Shown: positions 1 to 11,656 of the stretch, one piece after another
Position numbering within the stretch: the first letter of the stretch is position 1
Layout of the letters: each line of letters begins with the position of its first letter
Assembly (NCBI GenBank): GCA_022747635.1
Contig: JAKTNV010000063.1
Coordinates: forward strand, 2,461,367 to 2,525,366
Direction: 5' to 3'
Length of the DNA stretch: 64,000 nt
DNA from: Hetaerina americana
Taxonomy: Eukaryota; Arthropoda; Insecta; Odonata; Calopterygidae
Made by a program: the position numbers and the translations under genes
Notes under the pieces: generated by a model
Told to the model about the DNA's origin: nothing
The model's input: only the letters and a program-made list of their open reading frames with translations
Databases searched by the model: none

Positions 1-2
1 GC

Positions 3-128
3 TCCCACTGGGTGAGGCTTCTTAGCGAGAGGATCCACCATCGCCACCCTGCCTGGGTGGATGCATTTGCAGCCGCCAAGGATTTAGGAAAAGCTCCGAG
101 GACAACTTTTCGTGCACTTGCCCCCTAA
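3..128 (+). other. Reading frame open at left edge, unrecognised
   Basis: One forward frame is open from the window edge for about 41 codons and ends in TAA at 126-128. The stretch is more GC-rich than the DNA after it and is followed by A-rich sequence. It could be the 3' end of a transposon gene or a chance frame. I recognise no family. Confidence 0.2.
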
Positions 129-2473
129 ACCGAAGTAAAATGGCACTGGTAAAAAAAACAAAGATATTAATGTAAAAATTGAATAACCATACCATGTATA
201 GACTAAGATAGAGTTAAAATGATAAATATCGTAGTATATGCAAGGTATATATAAATGTAATAAATAAATATTATAGGAATAAGTATATATAAATGTAATT
301 AGATAAAAATTATAGGATATATATACACTATCCTATAGGTTTAATTTTCCATTTTCAATGTCGATAAATAGAAATCAAAAGTGAAAATATTTCACTGTCA
401 GCAGTCAATGTTTGGCCATTTAACATATCTATTCGTTTTTATCTTTGGCGTCCTATTTCATTAATACAAAACAATGTATTTTTTACCCCAAATTTATTCC
501 CATTAATTTGCATACCAAAATTATCATCAGGGAATGAAAACGTTTTCAAGGCTGTTAAGGGCAGAATTTTGTGATTTAGAAGAGTTTTTTTTCAAAAAAT
601 GTAATTTGTAATGTTTCTCATTTGAGAGATAAAAAATATTCTTAAAATTATACAAAATATTAATGTAATAATTTTGAAAAATATATCAAAAATGCTGAAC
701 AAGATTCTTAATTCTATACCCTTTCATGTGCAAAGAGTGCAAATTTAATTAGCTAATGAACCCAACGTTTCCGTTTTTCTCCCGGCAATTTTCCCGCTTC
801 CACTCCTGCTTGGAAATTACATTCGTTAGCGACTTAGTTGCTTTCCTTTCTAACTTCCGATACCTCATTAAACCCCAAATTTTCCTCGTTCACTCTGCGG
901 TTTCCATCAGTGTTTTATTCCGACCCGATTGGACGTCATCTCTGTTATATTTACAGAACCAGTCAGCTGTGCTTTATATAATCAATTAATTTATGATTCA
1001 GGATACGATGACAAATACAAACGATAATTTTCTGAGGAAATGCGCACAATTTTAGGTCAATTTTAGATCGAATAAACCGGGGTCTCCGAATTAAAATGAA
1101 AACGAAATTGATAACATTTAAGTTAGCTGAAAACTGAAACTGTTCGAATTGGTCACGTTTTTCCTAAATTTGTGCTTAATCATGGTTTAGTCTAAATAAC
1201 ATCATCTTGAATGCGTGGGCATATATCATGCGTACCTACGGCCTTTGTAATATCTAAAACGAGTGTTCGTAATGATTGACACCTGTCGACTGCAGAGCCG
1301 AATTTCTATCTACATGCGGTCATTTCTTGTTTCTAAAACGTAGTACCCATACCATACTAATATCTCTAGTTTTCCAATCCCCAATCAACATCAAATATCT
1401 TCCACATGATAATTCGCGATTAAGTCATCTAACTGATCATATACCCTATGCTAAATTCTATGCCTCACCTCACTCAGCACTAAAACTTCTTCACTCCCTC
1501 TTTTCATCTTTCAATTTGTATTGGTTAATTTTCTTATTCTTAGCAACGGCCTAGCTTTCCACGTCCTTATTTCAACTTTTTCAGCCCTCTCTATTGTAGC
1601 TGTCAGTTTTCCTTCGCAATCCTATCGTTAGATGGTGACCACTTGGAAAGGCTTGCCTCTCCCGCTGCCGTGCACGACCCTTGGCCGATTGGGCCGAGTC
1701 CAGTAGTTGCCAGGACTCACTTTCTCGTTACTGCCCATCATAGGTTAATGGGATATTACAGAAATTGCAGCCGCGTAGACCACAAATCGTCTGGCTTGTA
1801 CTATACGATCTGTTTGATATGGGTGACCCCACTTGGAGCAGAAGTCATTGTTCCAATCAGAATAGCTTTAGGGGTCATCTGTGCACCCAAGTACTTCCAC
1901 TATATTAAGGTTGTAGCTCAAGGGAAGGGATTTATATTTAATTTTATGCACATACAGGTATATGTATATATATATATATGTATATATTATATATATATAT
2001 ATATGGTATTTTTTTAAATTTAAATTTTGAATAGAATATGGACCATTACCTTGATCGATATTTTTTCTCTCTAGAATGAAGTCCTAGAGAAACTAGCTTC
2101 TCCTTTTTATAAATGTTCATAGGTCACCGAAAGAAACAATGTGGATCTGTTATTATTTTTAGCCACTTATTTGAAAGCATGCAGGGTTGGAATAGAAAGT
2201 CTACTTTCCTTGCATGCGTGCCTCAGCTTCATTTATAGAGATTATCCAATTTGATATACAACTTTGCATGTTTGCCGTATCTTTTCGGGGCTTACGTCAT
2301 ATTTACGTGGCGGACCAACGTACTTGAAAAGTCTGTTTTGCGTTAGCCACTAATATATTTTCAGCGCGGTTAGTTTACTTTACGTTGTACTACCTTGGTC
2401 AACGAAATAGTAATATTGATAATTGGAATAATCATTTTCCTTTTTTCCTCCATCTGTTACGAATTAATTCTTA
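129..2473. other. AT-rich stretch without recognised genes
   Basis: Mostly AT-rich non-coding DNA. A 124-codon frame at 1643-2017 has a GC-richer first half that could be a repeat fragment, but it runs into an AT microsatellite and matches nothing I know. Other short frames at 756-989 and 1276-1554 show no motif. Confidence 0.5.
1959..2004. repeat. (TA)n microsatellite
   Basis: Interrupted run of TA dinucleotides with a few G interruptions, about 45 bp. Confidence 0.85.
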
Positions 2474-3399
2474 CAGAGTACGTTCCAAAGTAATTAAGTT
2501 ATTTTTTTAAGTAAGTTATTGAACAGATTTATTTACAAACACTTTACGTTCTTCAAAGTACTATTCTTGAATCACTACAAATGATTTCCAGCGACTCTGC
2601 CATGACCGGTACGCACCCCGAAAGGCGACTTCGGGGACCTTGCGCAAGGTCTTCGTCACGGCTGATTGGATCTCTTCTATGGACGAAAAAAAGGGTTCCT
2701 TTCAGAGCTGCCTTAATCCGAGGGAACAAAATGAGGTCTGCTGGGGCGACGTCAAGAGGTGGTGCGTGGTAGTGTTGGCTCCTGGTGTTTGGCCAGGAAC
2801 TCGCGGACTCGTAGCGCGATGTGGCAAGCACCTTGGGCACGAGCTTGGCGCACATTTTCTTCATCGCTAAATCTTCAGTAACAATGTGAAACATAACAGC
2901 AGATGACAAGTTTAGTTCTTTAGCAACCATCTTGGTACTCTATTGACGGTCAGAGCCCAACCGTTGTCGAACACGAGCCACACTGTTGTCGCTTTTGCTG
3001 GTTGACGGCCGCCCAGAGAGCGTTGTTCGCCGTGAACCTCTTCACGGCCCTCCTTAAAGGCCTTTTACCACCTCAAAACTAGTGAGTAAGACAGAGTCCC
3101 CGTAAGCCTCACGAATCATTTTGTTAGTCTCCTCAAGAGATTTTTTTCAGTTAAGCACAAAACTTGGTAATCGCTTATTGTTGCTCGATCGTCGATTCCA
3201 TTTTTTTCGTAACACGGTCGGCGCGCTGAGGTTTACAATAACTGGCGTCGTCCTGCCGCTTCCACAGCTTAGAGAGCACTGAGACCGATTTTGCGGCAAA
3301 GCTTATTGCCTAACCAACCTACTTTAAGTAATTTGATGCCACTTTGACCAATATGAGTGGCGCGGGAAATTTAATTGCATTAATTTTGGAACACACCTG
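2474..3399 (-). mobile_element. Mariner-type DNA transposon relic, family A copy 1
   Basis: About 0.93 kb on the minus strand, bounded by imperfect terminal inverted repeats. The plus-strand left end starts CAGAGTACGTTCCAAAGTAA. The right end, read on the other strand, starts CAGGTGTGTTCCAAAATTAA. A TA precedes the left end, as expected for Tc1/mariner target sites. A second copy with the same gene remnant and matching ends lies at 42493-43430. The element is shorter than a typical 1.3 kb mariner because the middle of the transposase gene is missing. It is non-autonomous and old, with frameshifts and stops. Confidence 0.85.
2560..3201 (-). pseudogene. Mariner transposase pseudogene, internally deleted
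   Basis: Reading on the minus strand from ATG at 3201, the fragments follow mariner transposase order: an N-terminal helix-turn-helix part, a GRPSTS-like linker, then a second DNA-binding part containing TEDLAMKKMCAKLVPKVL. The sequence then jumps directly to the end of the catalytic domain (DVAPADLILFPRIKAALKG). The part carrying the first catalytic aspartate is absent, and stops and frameshifts break the rest. A working mariner transposase of about 345 residues cuts and pastes the element at TA; this copy cannot. Family assignment is confident from the CAKLVPK and SPDxAPxDFFLFP-type motifs. Confidence 0.85.
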
Positions 3400-5029
3400 G
3401 TAGGTCATTACTTGCTACCTATCATTTGCCCTTGCATACAATATTAGCCTGAGTAAGTTTTTTCCCGGGTTTTCCTCACTCCCTCGGGTGAATGCCAGGC
3501 CACAAGCCACCCACGGAATGACACAATACTCCATCAAAAGTATGGTTTTACTTTCCTTTAATGCGACCGCATCCTTTTAACTCAATAAAATTGTCCTTCT
3601 CTTACCCGAAGAGGCTACGGCCTATAACGGGAATGGCCAGGCGTGTTATGTGAAAAAAAATCGTATATAATGTCCTATATATTGTTTTGGCAAATAAAAC
3701 CTTTAAAACTGAACTGCCTACAACATCTCGTGTCAATAGAAGTAGATTCATTTTTAATAATACCGTTGTAAATATGAAGCATTCAAAATAGCCATTGCAT
3801 ACGATTTATTTCTTCAGATGGCGACCGCAAATGGCAGAATTCCTATCACTTCATTCACAACTCTCTAGTTTTACATCTGTCGGGTTTTAGTGAAATTGCT
3901 GAATGCCAAACTTTTTACGCTGATCTCATTGATGTAATATGTATTTTTAAAACTCGTCATTTTACAGTTGTTTTACTATTTTCCCCCCGAGAACAGAGTT
4001 CCTTCCACGGTGTTCACAGAGCATCGAATCGATAAAAGAAACCTATTGGAGGGAGAACTGCGATGAAGGGGCAGAGGACTTTGTCGAATTCCCTCTTTGA
4101 ATCGAGTGTAGCTTTGGGACTCTTTTGGCAAAATGATGCGCTTAGAGGAACTTCGTGTCCGCACGTGGCGATTTTACCTCTTACTTGGCAAAGAAAGCCA
4201 ACCGCTTCTACACCTATATCTTCTTTTTGTATAATCATCAAGGATGACTCTTCATCTGCATGTATAATATCGTATCATCACAAGTGTTAACTCTAAAAAG
4301 GTTTACTTTGATGCATAAATAAATATCTTTAAGGTGACATGCCTTTTCCTACAATTGAAAAACTGAGTAATATTACGGTATTACATTTTCAAATTTTGAG
4401 TTAATTTTAGAAATGTAATTCAATTTAATTGCTTCAGAGAAGCATTTCTATATTAGTCTTATGTGACATATTTTGTAATGGAGAAGCAGGCATATACTGT
4501 AGGCACTCTCATTTTTTGTAGCTACTGTTCTGGATAACTTGCCGTGATGTAGACTGAATTGTTTATCTAATTTATTAATTGGTGTCTTTTTATTTTGATG
4601 CGCACGTCAACTGTCTGCAGTGCACCAATGGATTGCAGTCTCAACAAAGTATCCTTCATAGAGGAATGAAGAGAAGAGGAGAGAAAATGGGAAAGCAGAA
4701 ATAGCTGGCAGAAAGTAAGAAGAACCGAATCAAGCATTAATTTTGGTCGAACAAGAATTTTTTTGTTTTGTGTGTATATATATAGTTATAAATATATATA
4801 AATGTATATGTATGTACATATAATATATTTTCACTACCATCTGGTAGAATCTGTGATGTGACAGTGAAGGCATCTAGTACTTGCATAATTATACTCCAGG
4901 ATTTCAGCGCTGGTATGAAAGTCGTCAGAGGTAAGCATATTGCCATGGATATTCATATTGTAGGCATAGTTTATAATAAAAAAACTGAAAATTTTCCGAT
5001 CAACTCAAATAAATAATGAACCATATTTA
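3400..5029. other. No recognised gene
   Basis: Non-coding-looking AT-rich DNA. Overlapping frames at 3976-4290 on both strands lie in a slightly GC-richer patch but show no family motif. A short (TA)n-like stretch sits near 4777-4830. Confidence 0.5.
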
Positions 5030-6110
5030 AATAAATCATGCTTCAAATGACAGATAATAGGGGGAATGGTTTATGGCACCTCTCCAAACTATTCTCTTCT
5101 CTATTAATCTCTTCATTACCCAATAGCTCCTTGTGCCAACATTATCCATTACCAACTACTCATCGTACATCTTTCGAGGCCTTCGTCTGTAATTCTTCCC
5201 CAGCATTTTTTCTTCTGTTATGACCTTAATTATGTTATCGTTCCTCAGTAGATGTCCAATCAATTACTCTCTTCTTTCCATAAATATTCTCCATAGGCTT
5301 CTCTCTTCGCTCTTTCTGCGATGCACTTATTCACCGACTACTCTGTCTATCCATAAAATTTGAAGTTCAGAACTCTTTTGTAGAACACATGTTCATCGCC
5401 ACCAGTTCTTTTTCTGTTTCGCCTATTCTCCCACACATGAATCAATGGCATAGTAGGCTCCATGCATCTCCCTTAAACAACTACTTCCACAATCCCAGGG
5501 TATCCCACAATCCCTCTGTTTAACGTTAGAAATTGCTTCTTATTATAAAACTCTATTTTCGTGTCATTACTATTCCGCTTAAAATGTGACTCTTACTTCT
5601 ATCGTCAACAGTGATCATGCTGCCTAAATAGCAAAACTTCGCTACTTGGTCCTTTTCAATTCTCTATTCTTAATTAGATTTAATAATACTTATACTTATA
5701 GATCATTAAATTTGTTTTAATCTTGCTCACCTTGAATTCGTTTTTTTCATCTCAAAATCCGTAGGCATCCTTGTCTGGTCAATTTTCTTCTTTTCTGCAA
5801 GAGTAACTAGGACGAACAGGATTAACATCAAACACATGCTATCTCAGTGTTACCCACGCCTTACTGTTTCCTTGGTCTCTGTCATCGCCTCCTGAATGCA
5901 CTCATCAAATATAAATGGTGGTTATGAGTAACCCTGACTTACTCCTTCCTTGATTTTAGCTCCTTGCTTTCAGTGTATCTAATCACCGCCTCACCTCCAT
6001 GTAGGGCGTTTATTATTTTCCTAGACATGCTCTTCATTTCAATGCCTTTTCGGGTGCATGACGTTCACGCACTCTATTCCAGTTCACATTATCCTGAATC
6101 TCCAGTCAAG
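5030..6110 (-). pseudogene. RTE-like LINE reverse transcriptase relic
   Basis: On the minus strand, broken frames run in the order of the reverse-transcriptase C-terminal half of RTE-like LINEs. First comes a region around the template-grip block near 6060-5900 (MKSMSRKIINALHGGEAVIR). Next is FCYLGSMITVDDRSKSHIL near 5640-5570. Then a degenerate tail contains LIGHLLRNDNIIKVITEEK and RRPRK near 5260-5150. Many frameshifts and stops are present, and the 5' portion with endonuclease is absent. It is an old 5'-truncated copy. The YLGS and GHxLRxDNxxK blocks give the assignment; the exact clade is uncertain. Confidence 0.65.
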
Positions 6111-7299
6111 TATGAGTAATGGTAAGAACTAGTAATTTAGTTTTTGATAAATGGCAGTATTTAATAAGCAATCATAATTTTGTTGATCTTACTGTATGCT
6201 CTTCTTTTCGATGAGCATGGGAGCAAGCACAGGTTATCGCGTTCCTCTACATCTTCGAAATAAGATATATTTTTAGATTCATAATAACTACAATGATCTG
6301 GAGTTACTTATTTATTTTCATATTTTTTGAGGTGAACAAGTACTGAAGACCATTAGCACATGACACTTGATTGACAATTCAATTAGCGACTGAATTTACT
6401 GAGCTTTCGTTTGCTAATTGAAATTTGGTAAAGTCTTGGAGGCATTGCATTTAAAGCAGAATAAATAGATAGTTTCTAAATCAAAGAATTCAGCTCAAAT
6501 CATATTTTTAAAATGGATGCTCCCCTGAAAATATCTCGTAAATAAAATTAAATATTATGCGTTGATTTTAGGGCTCTAGGTACTTAAAAGCCCTTATAAT
6601 TGCAAATACACGTCACGATTTACATGTAATTAAGGAAGCATTCAAATTTAAGAGAAAAATTCGGTGCGTGCCTTCCAGTGAGACCCGTTTCCTTGAGTAC
6701 TTTAACTTTAGGGTATCCTATTTCAAATTCTCTACCAGAGCAGATGGGTTGAAAAACCTGCCTGAATTCGAATTCGTGTTACGCACATATATCAATTAGG
6801 GTAAAAGAGCGGAGGGTTTTGAACAATTAAAATAAATACCTGTCCTTATAGTGACCCCCGCGATCATGATATTAAAAATATTTTTCGTTGACTGACTTTA
6901 ATTAACTTCCATTGCGTGTCTGCTTTTCAAGAAAGAGAAAGCTGGTGATTATGTCTTGTTGGAAACACAATGATTCTATTTACAGGACTTTGATACTTGA
7001 CTGGTTTTGTAATTTGCGAGGAATTACGTCGTTTCTTACTAGGTGATAAAAATAATAGCAGTTTCCTTTGAAATTCTATGGGTGAACCATTTTTGCGTAG
7101 CATTTTTGGTTAATTGGAGTTAATGGCAGTAAAAAATTTTGTTAGGATATTAAATAAATTGTTGTTTTAGAATGGAATGAGACTAATGCGTTTGGTTTTA
7201 TATTAACTAGGAAGACTGTTTTACTGCCTCGACAGTGATTCAAGAGAGGACAAATAATGGGACACCTAATTTGTTGCTGTGTCTGTTATTTAATCTATA

Positions 7300-7302
<3 letters not shown>
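6111..7302. other. AT-rich, no recognised gene
   Basis: No coding signal or repeat family recognised. Confidence 0.5.

Positions 7303-7385
<83 letters not shown>
7303..7385. repeat. (AT)n microsatellite
   Basis: A nearly pure AT dinucleotide run of about 80 bp. It creates artificial Tyr-Ile frames on both strands. Confidence 0.95.
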
Positions 7386-7390
<5 letters not shown>

Positions 7391-7859
7391 AATAGTTAAT
7401 GTTATCTGTGTAATCGATAATAAATATCTCAAAGGTAATCGAAAGAATATAAAATCAACTGATGCTATTAACATTGCATACAAGGTCAGCGTCATTCGTC
7501 GAATCATATTGACTGACGCTAATCTCATCATAAATTTTAAGCAGCCATCCCTTTTCACCGAATAACTTTTATCCTTTCAGTATCTTTTATCATTGAATTG
7601 TTTGAGGTCCAACTCAATTGTTTCCATTTATTCTATTCAATGATTTTGAAAGATTTTTTTCGTTCACTTCACTGGTACCATATACTATCAAATTTGGTTC
7701 TGTCTTATCTTTCAACCGCAATTCCTTTGATAGGCTGTTAACTTATTCTTGATAAACCCGCACTTAGTAATATAATCAGACTACCGGCTTGCTCAAAGAG
7801 ACGGGAATCAACTTCTTTTGATGAAATGATCCAAGTTATCTGATATCTTATTCTTTCCA

Positions 7860-8850
7860 GGCCGCTTCTTCGCCCGCGACGCCCTTCCATTTTCCCGTTC
7901 CCAAAACGCATTCCCGACGCAGAGAAAGCCCTGAAGGAGAAGGGCGGAAGGAACGAGGGAAATGGGTGCTAAAGGGCAGATTTACGGCGCGACTCTCCAC
8001 GCACCCTTTTTATAAAACCGTTGATTGGTCCTTTTATTAGGGAGATGGAGAGAGGAGAGGGTTCCTTTGCCTCTCTCTCTTCCGGTGTATAATTAAGTGC
8101 CGCCCCTTCTCCTTCCAAACGCCTCTTCCTTCCGTCCCTTCGCCTTTAAATGCCAGAGGAGTCCTCCCTTCGCATCCCCAGACGACGCACTACAACGGGG
8201 GGAAGGGGAGGGGGGTTCATTCACTTTTCCACCTGGGGGGTGAGAAATGCGGGGGCGACGAAAGTGAAATATTCCCCTTTTCACACACGCGTCCGCAAGC
8301 GCGGGGTCTTCGCCTACTAAACCTCCGCTGCCTCACCTCCCCCCCTCCCCCACGCCCGTCCGCCCCGACACTCGGAGGGGCCCTCGGGGTGGTGGTGTGG
8401 GGTGTGGCGTGGGTGGGAGGGGGTGGGCGAGGGGCGTCTCCTGGCTCCGCCTGCAGAAGTTTACCCGCAGAGCAGTGGGGCCCGCCCTCGGAGACATTTC
8501 GGTGCCGGGGTTCCCTTCCTTCTCTCCTTATCTCTCGTCCCACTCCTTCCACCCCACCCGCCACCTCTCCCCCAAACCGCCCTCCCCCACCCCACCGCGC
8601 CCCTCTCCTCCACCCTCACGCACACCCAACCTAATCGATAGAGAGTGGGAGCCTCTGGGAAATCGACGCGCGCCCTCCAGTATTCGCCCGCCTCTCTCTC
8701 TCTCTCTTTCCCCATCCCCCGCTACCCCCCCCCCCCCCGACCCTCCACCCTCCGAGAAACTCTCCAACCGACGTCTTGTCCTTCCGTCCTGCGCCTCCGT
8801 CTCGCCTTCTTTATAATTCATGCGACATAGCCGCGCGGCGACATAATTGT
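7860..8850. other. GC-rich, CpG-containing island
   Basis: About 1 kb of strongly GC-rich DNA in an AT-rich setting. CpGs are frequent and there are long pyrimidine tracts (CT and C runs near 8690-8740). Overlapping frames in all phases are proline/serine or glycine/arginine rich with no domain, so they look compositional. The island may mark a promoter or first exon of a host gene lying outside or spread across the window; nothing here proves that. Confidence 0.45.
8010..8029 (+). promoter_or_regulatory. Possible TATA box with inverted CCAAT
   Basis: TATAAAA at about 8011-8017 is followed by GATTGG, the reverse of a CCAAT box, at the start of the GC-rich island. The arrangement is suggestive only. 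No transcript start or downstream gene was identified. Confidence 0.2.
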
Positions 8851-8979
8851 TGGGACGTCCTTTTTTTTTTGCTCAGTCCACGTCCTTATTTCCACTCGTT
8901 GAGTTACGTCACTGTTTTATGGACCCAAATTTTTTCATCACCCATTTTATTGTTTCTAATTTTAAATGTATTGTTCTTC

Positions 8980-9186
8980 GGAAAAGAAAATACTTTGATC
9001 TTCCACACATATTTTATTATTCACAAAATAGGCTTCGACTTACAAAGTCATCATCAGGTTTCCCAACGACTCTGGTTTCGATTTGGTGAGTCGAAACCTA
9101 GGTCATAAATAATAAAATTTATGGGGAAGAACAAATTAATTTCCTTTTCGATATGAATCGCTTCCACAAAGAGACACATCAAACCA
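8980..9186 (+). repeat. Foldback repeat, copy A
   Basis: An imperfect inverted repeat of about 200 bp. The left (short) arm begins at GGAAAAGAAAATACTTTG and the right (long) arm runs on through ATGAATCGCTTCCACAAAG to CAAACCAT. The arms meet near 9060-9085, where the centre is more divergent than in the other copies. The left arm, read on the minus strand, contains CTGATGA, then a short hairpin. The right arm contains GAAACCTAGGTC. Two further copies lie at 39727-39928 and 61308-61509. Confidence 0.75.
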
Positions 9187-11656
9187 TTTTTTTCGTTTTT
9201 TTAATCGAAACAAAGTGGACTTTTTTATTCCGTGATCAGCATAATAGAGCTGCTTTTGACAAATGTGCGACACGATATAATATTAGCATGATCGAGGTCA
9301 CTTTAGAGCATAAATTAAACTTTTTAGGGAGTAAAATTCTCTCTCAAAGCTTACCTTTCTTTTGATCGATTTATGCCTTTCATAGTGTCTACGATTGATG
9401 CCTTTCCCTGACTAGAGTTTAGTGATGTTGTTCCTGCAGAAAATTGTGCTTCCATACTTAATTAATTATTATAGTTATACCTATACTTCAGGAACTACAA
9501 TGATGATTTGTAGAGTTTACCGTCTCAATAGGGTTGGTTCGGGTGCACTGACACTGATTAGCACCTAAATGTGTCATAAAAACGATACAATCAGACGCAC
9601 AGAATTATACATGCACACGTAGGACGGACACGTAGTTCGGTGAAATGAACAAAGTGTTTTCTATTTCCTCAAAATATAGTGTCATAATGTTGAGTCCTAT
9701 ACGGTTTTAAATTCTATTTTATATTTATATTGGAAAAATGTTCAGTTACCAGTCAATTAGTGACAATCGCAAAAGAGTGGGCGAAAAGTTTTCCTTGCAA
9801 AAACGCTAAAAGCAGTGAGTTAAACATTTACCCTCAATGAAACTTCGTACTTCATATTTGAATCGTGCGTTACTGCAATTTGTCTTTTTTAACTTTATAC
9901 CCTTTTTAAAGTACAGGACTACCTGGAATTCACGAGAAATAGAGTCAACGGTGATAGACATAATTACCGAAAACCATAGGGTTATCAATTTATTAATGAT
10001 TTTTGAGATACATTGAATTTGATTGAAATGATTTTTTGGCACAAAGATACTTTGATTAAGAGGTTGGTATTCATTGGCGCAGTAAGTATAACGTTTTCTG
10101 TAAGACAGAATCTAAGAATATCTTGAGTGTCGGCTGCAAAGAATTGAAATTAGTTCAAGATATTATGAATAGTATAAATATATTTTGAAAATTCCTGGTA
10201 TTACTAAATGGACTATCCTCCATTAAACAAACACTTTTGGCTCATCATCGGTTGAGTCCAGGATTGATGAAGAATACGGATACAAAATTGCAGGCAAAAT
10301 AAAATAAGTTTTCAGTTGGTTTCCCGAAGTTATAACAAAACTTTGTGAAAACCAATAACTTATTATCAAATAATATTTAAATTTTTATTTTTTAAGAATG
10401 AAAAACATTGTTAATTGTTTCCACTCATTTGAATAGGTGTATCGTCATCTTCATTCTCATTGGCCTTTATGAGGTTCTACCAGAAGTTGCGATTGAAATG
10501 TTGACGTAGAAGAGTTTATAATTTTGAAATAACCAAATCTAACAAATTCATAACATAGTATTCATATTTTTTGGAAACTATTATAAAAGAAAATGTTAAA
10601 TTACCTAATATAAATATTTTTCACTCCATCAACCTTGATTGTGGCCATAGATTAATATTTAGAAGTTCTGCGGGCATAATTATAAGCAGCGATCAAATTC
10701 ACTTTGGCTCCCAATTGGCAACTTTACCTTTCATAGCTAACGACGACATTAGTGATTATTATAGCCAATGTAAACTTAAATATTTTCAACTGCTACTATG
10801 AGTTCTCTTCAAATGTAAAAAAATTGGTATTAAATACGTTATAAAACATGATTAAAAACATGCTAAAAAAACGAAAAGACGCGTATTAGACACCGCTGTT
10901 TATCAGAGTCCGAATGAATAATGTAATTTTTTGTTTATTTTGTATGAAATATTAAATTTGAATCGATGAAAGCTGCAAATGAATTTATGTTAACCTACCA
11001 TTATATCTTTAAAGTTTCATAGGGCGATGAAAATCTGGTCAACGATCATATTACCAGTATTTCTGAATTCCATTAGAAATTCAAGAAGTTCTCAACCCCG
11101 TTAATAATCTTGAAGAATTTTTAATTTAAGATGGTCGAGCCTAAGTTGAAAGTAACTGGTTCATGGCAAAGCCTGCAAAATTTTATTCCGTGCCAAATAT
11201 TTTTCTGAGTCAGATGCTCACTAAATTAATCAAACGAATATTAAAAAAAACTGTGGCGATGAGACTGATGAAAAAGATTGGCAATATAAATAGAAGTACA
11301 TTTATTAAGAAATAATTAATGAAGACAACCATAGACTAGCTTTTCTGATCGATTGCTCTACGATGGCTTACGTAAGTAAAGCCTAAATTCATATGATAAC
11401 ACTTGGTAGGTATTCATTCATTGTCAATAGTTTTTGAAAATAATTTTGTTTATAAGGAATAATTCGTATAAAAATATACCATGGGAATTTGTAAAGTCGA
11501 AAAATATTGGCGAAATTTTTATCCGTTTAATCTAAACTTGTATTTAATTAAATTTTTCAATACTGACAAAGAGAACGCAGAGGATGAAAACTCGACCGCA
11601 CTTAGAGACTGTCTATTTTAAGTAATTTAAGTCATTTCATTGGACGTCCATTCCTA
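9187..11656. other. AT-rich, no recognised gene
   Basis: About 2.5 kb without a recognisable gene. The frame starting at 9153 begins inside the foldback repeat and is probably not a gene. Frames at 9806-10042 (minus) and 10571-10801 (plus) are AT-driven and lack motifs. Confidence 0.5.

Noticed and set aside
7257..7565. Reading frames rich in Tyr-Ile on both strands
   Set aside because: They are translations of an AT microsatellite.
8389..8830. Several proline/serine- or glycine/arginine-rich proteins in the GC-rich island
   Set aside because: All frames are open because stop codons are rare in GC-rich DNA; no domain, and both strands behave alike.
9153..9365. Gene beginning MNRFHKET
   Set aside because: Its start lies inside foldback copy A; the other copies share only the first dozen codons and then diverge.
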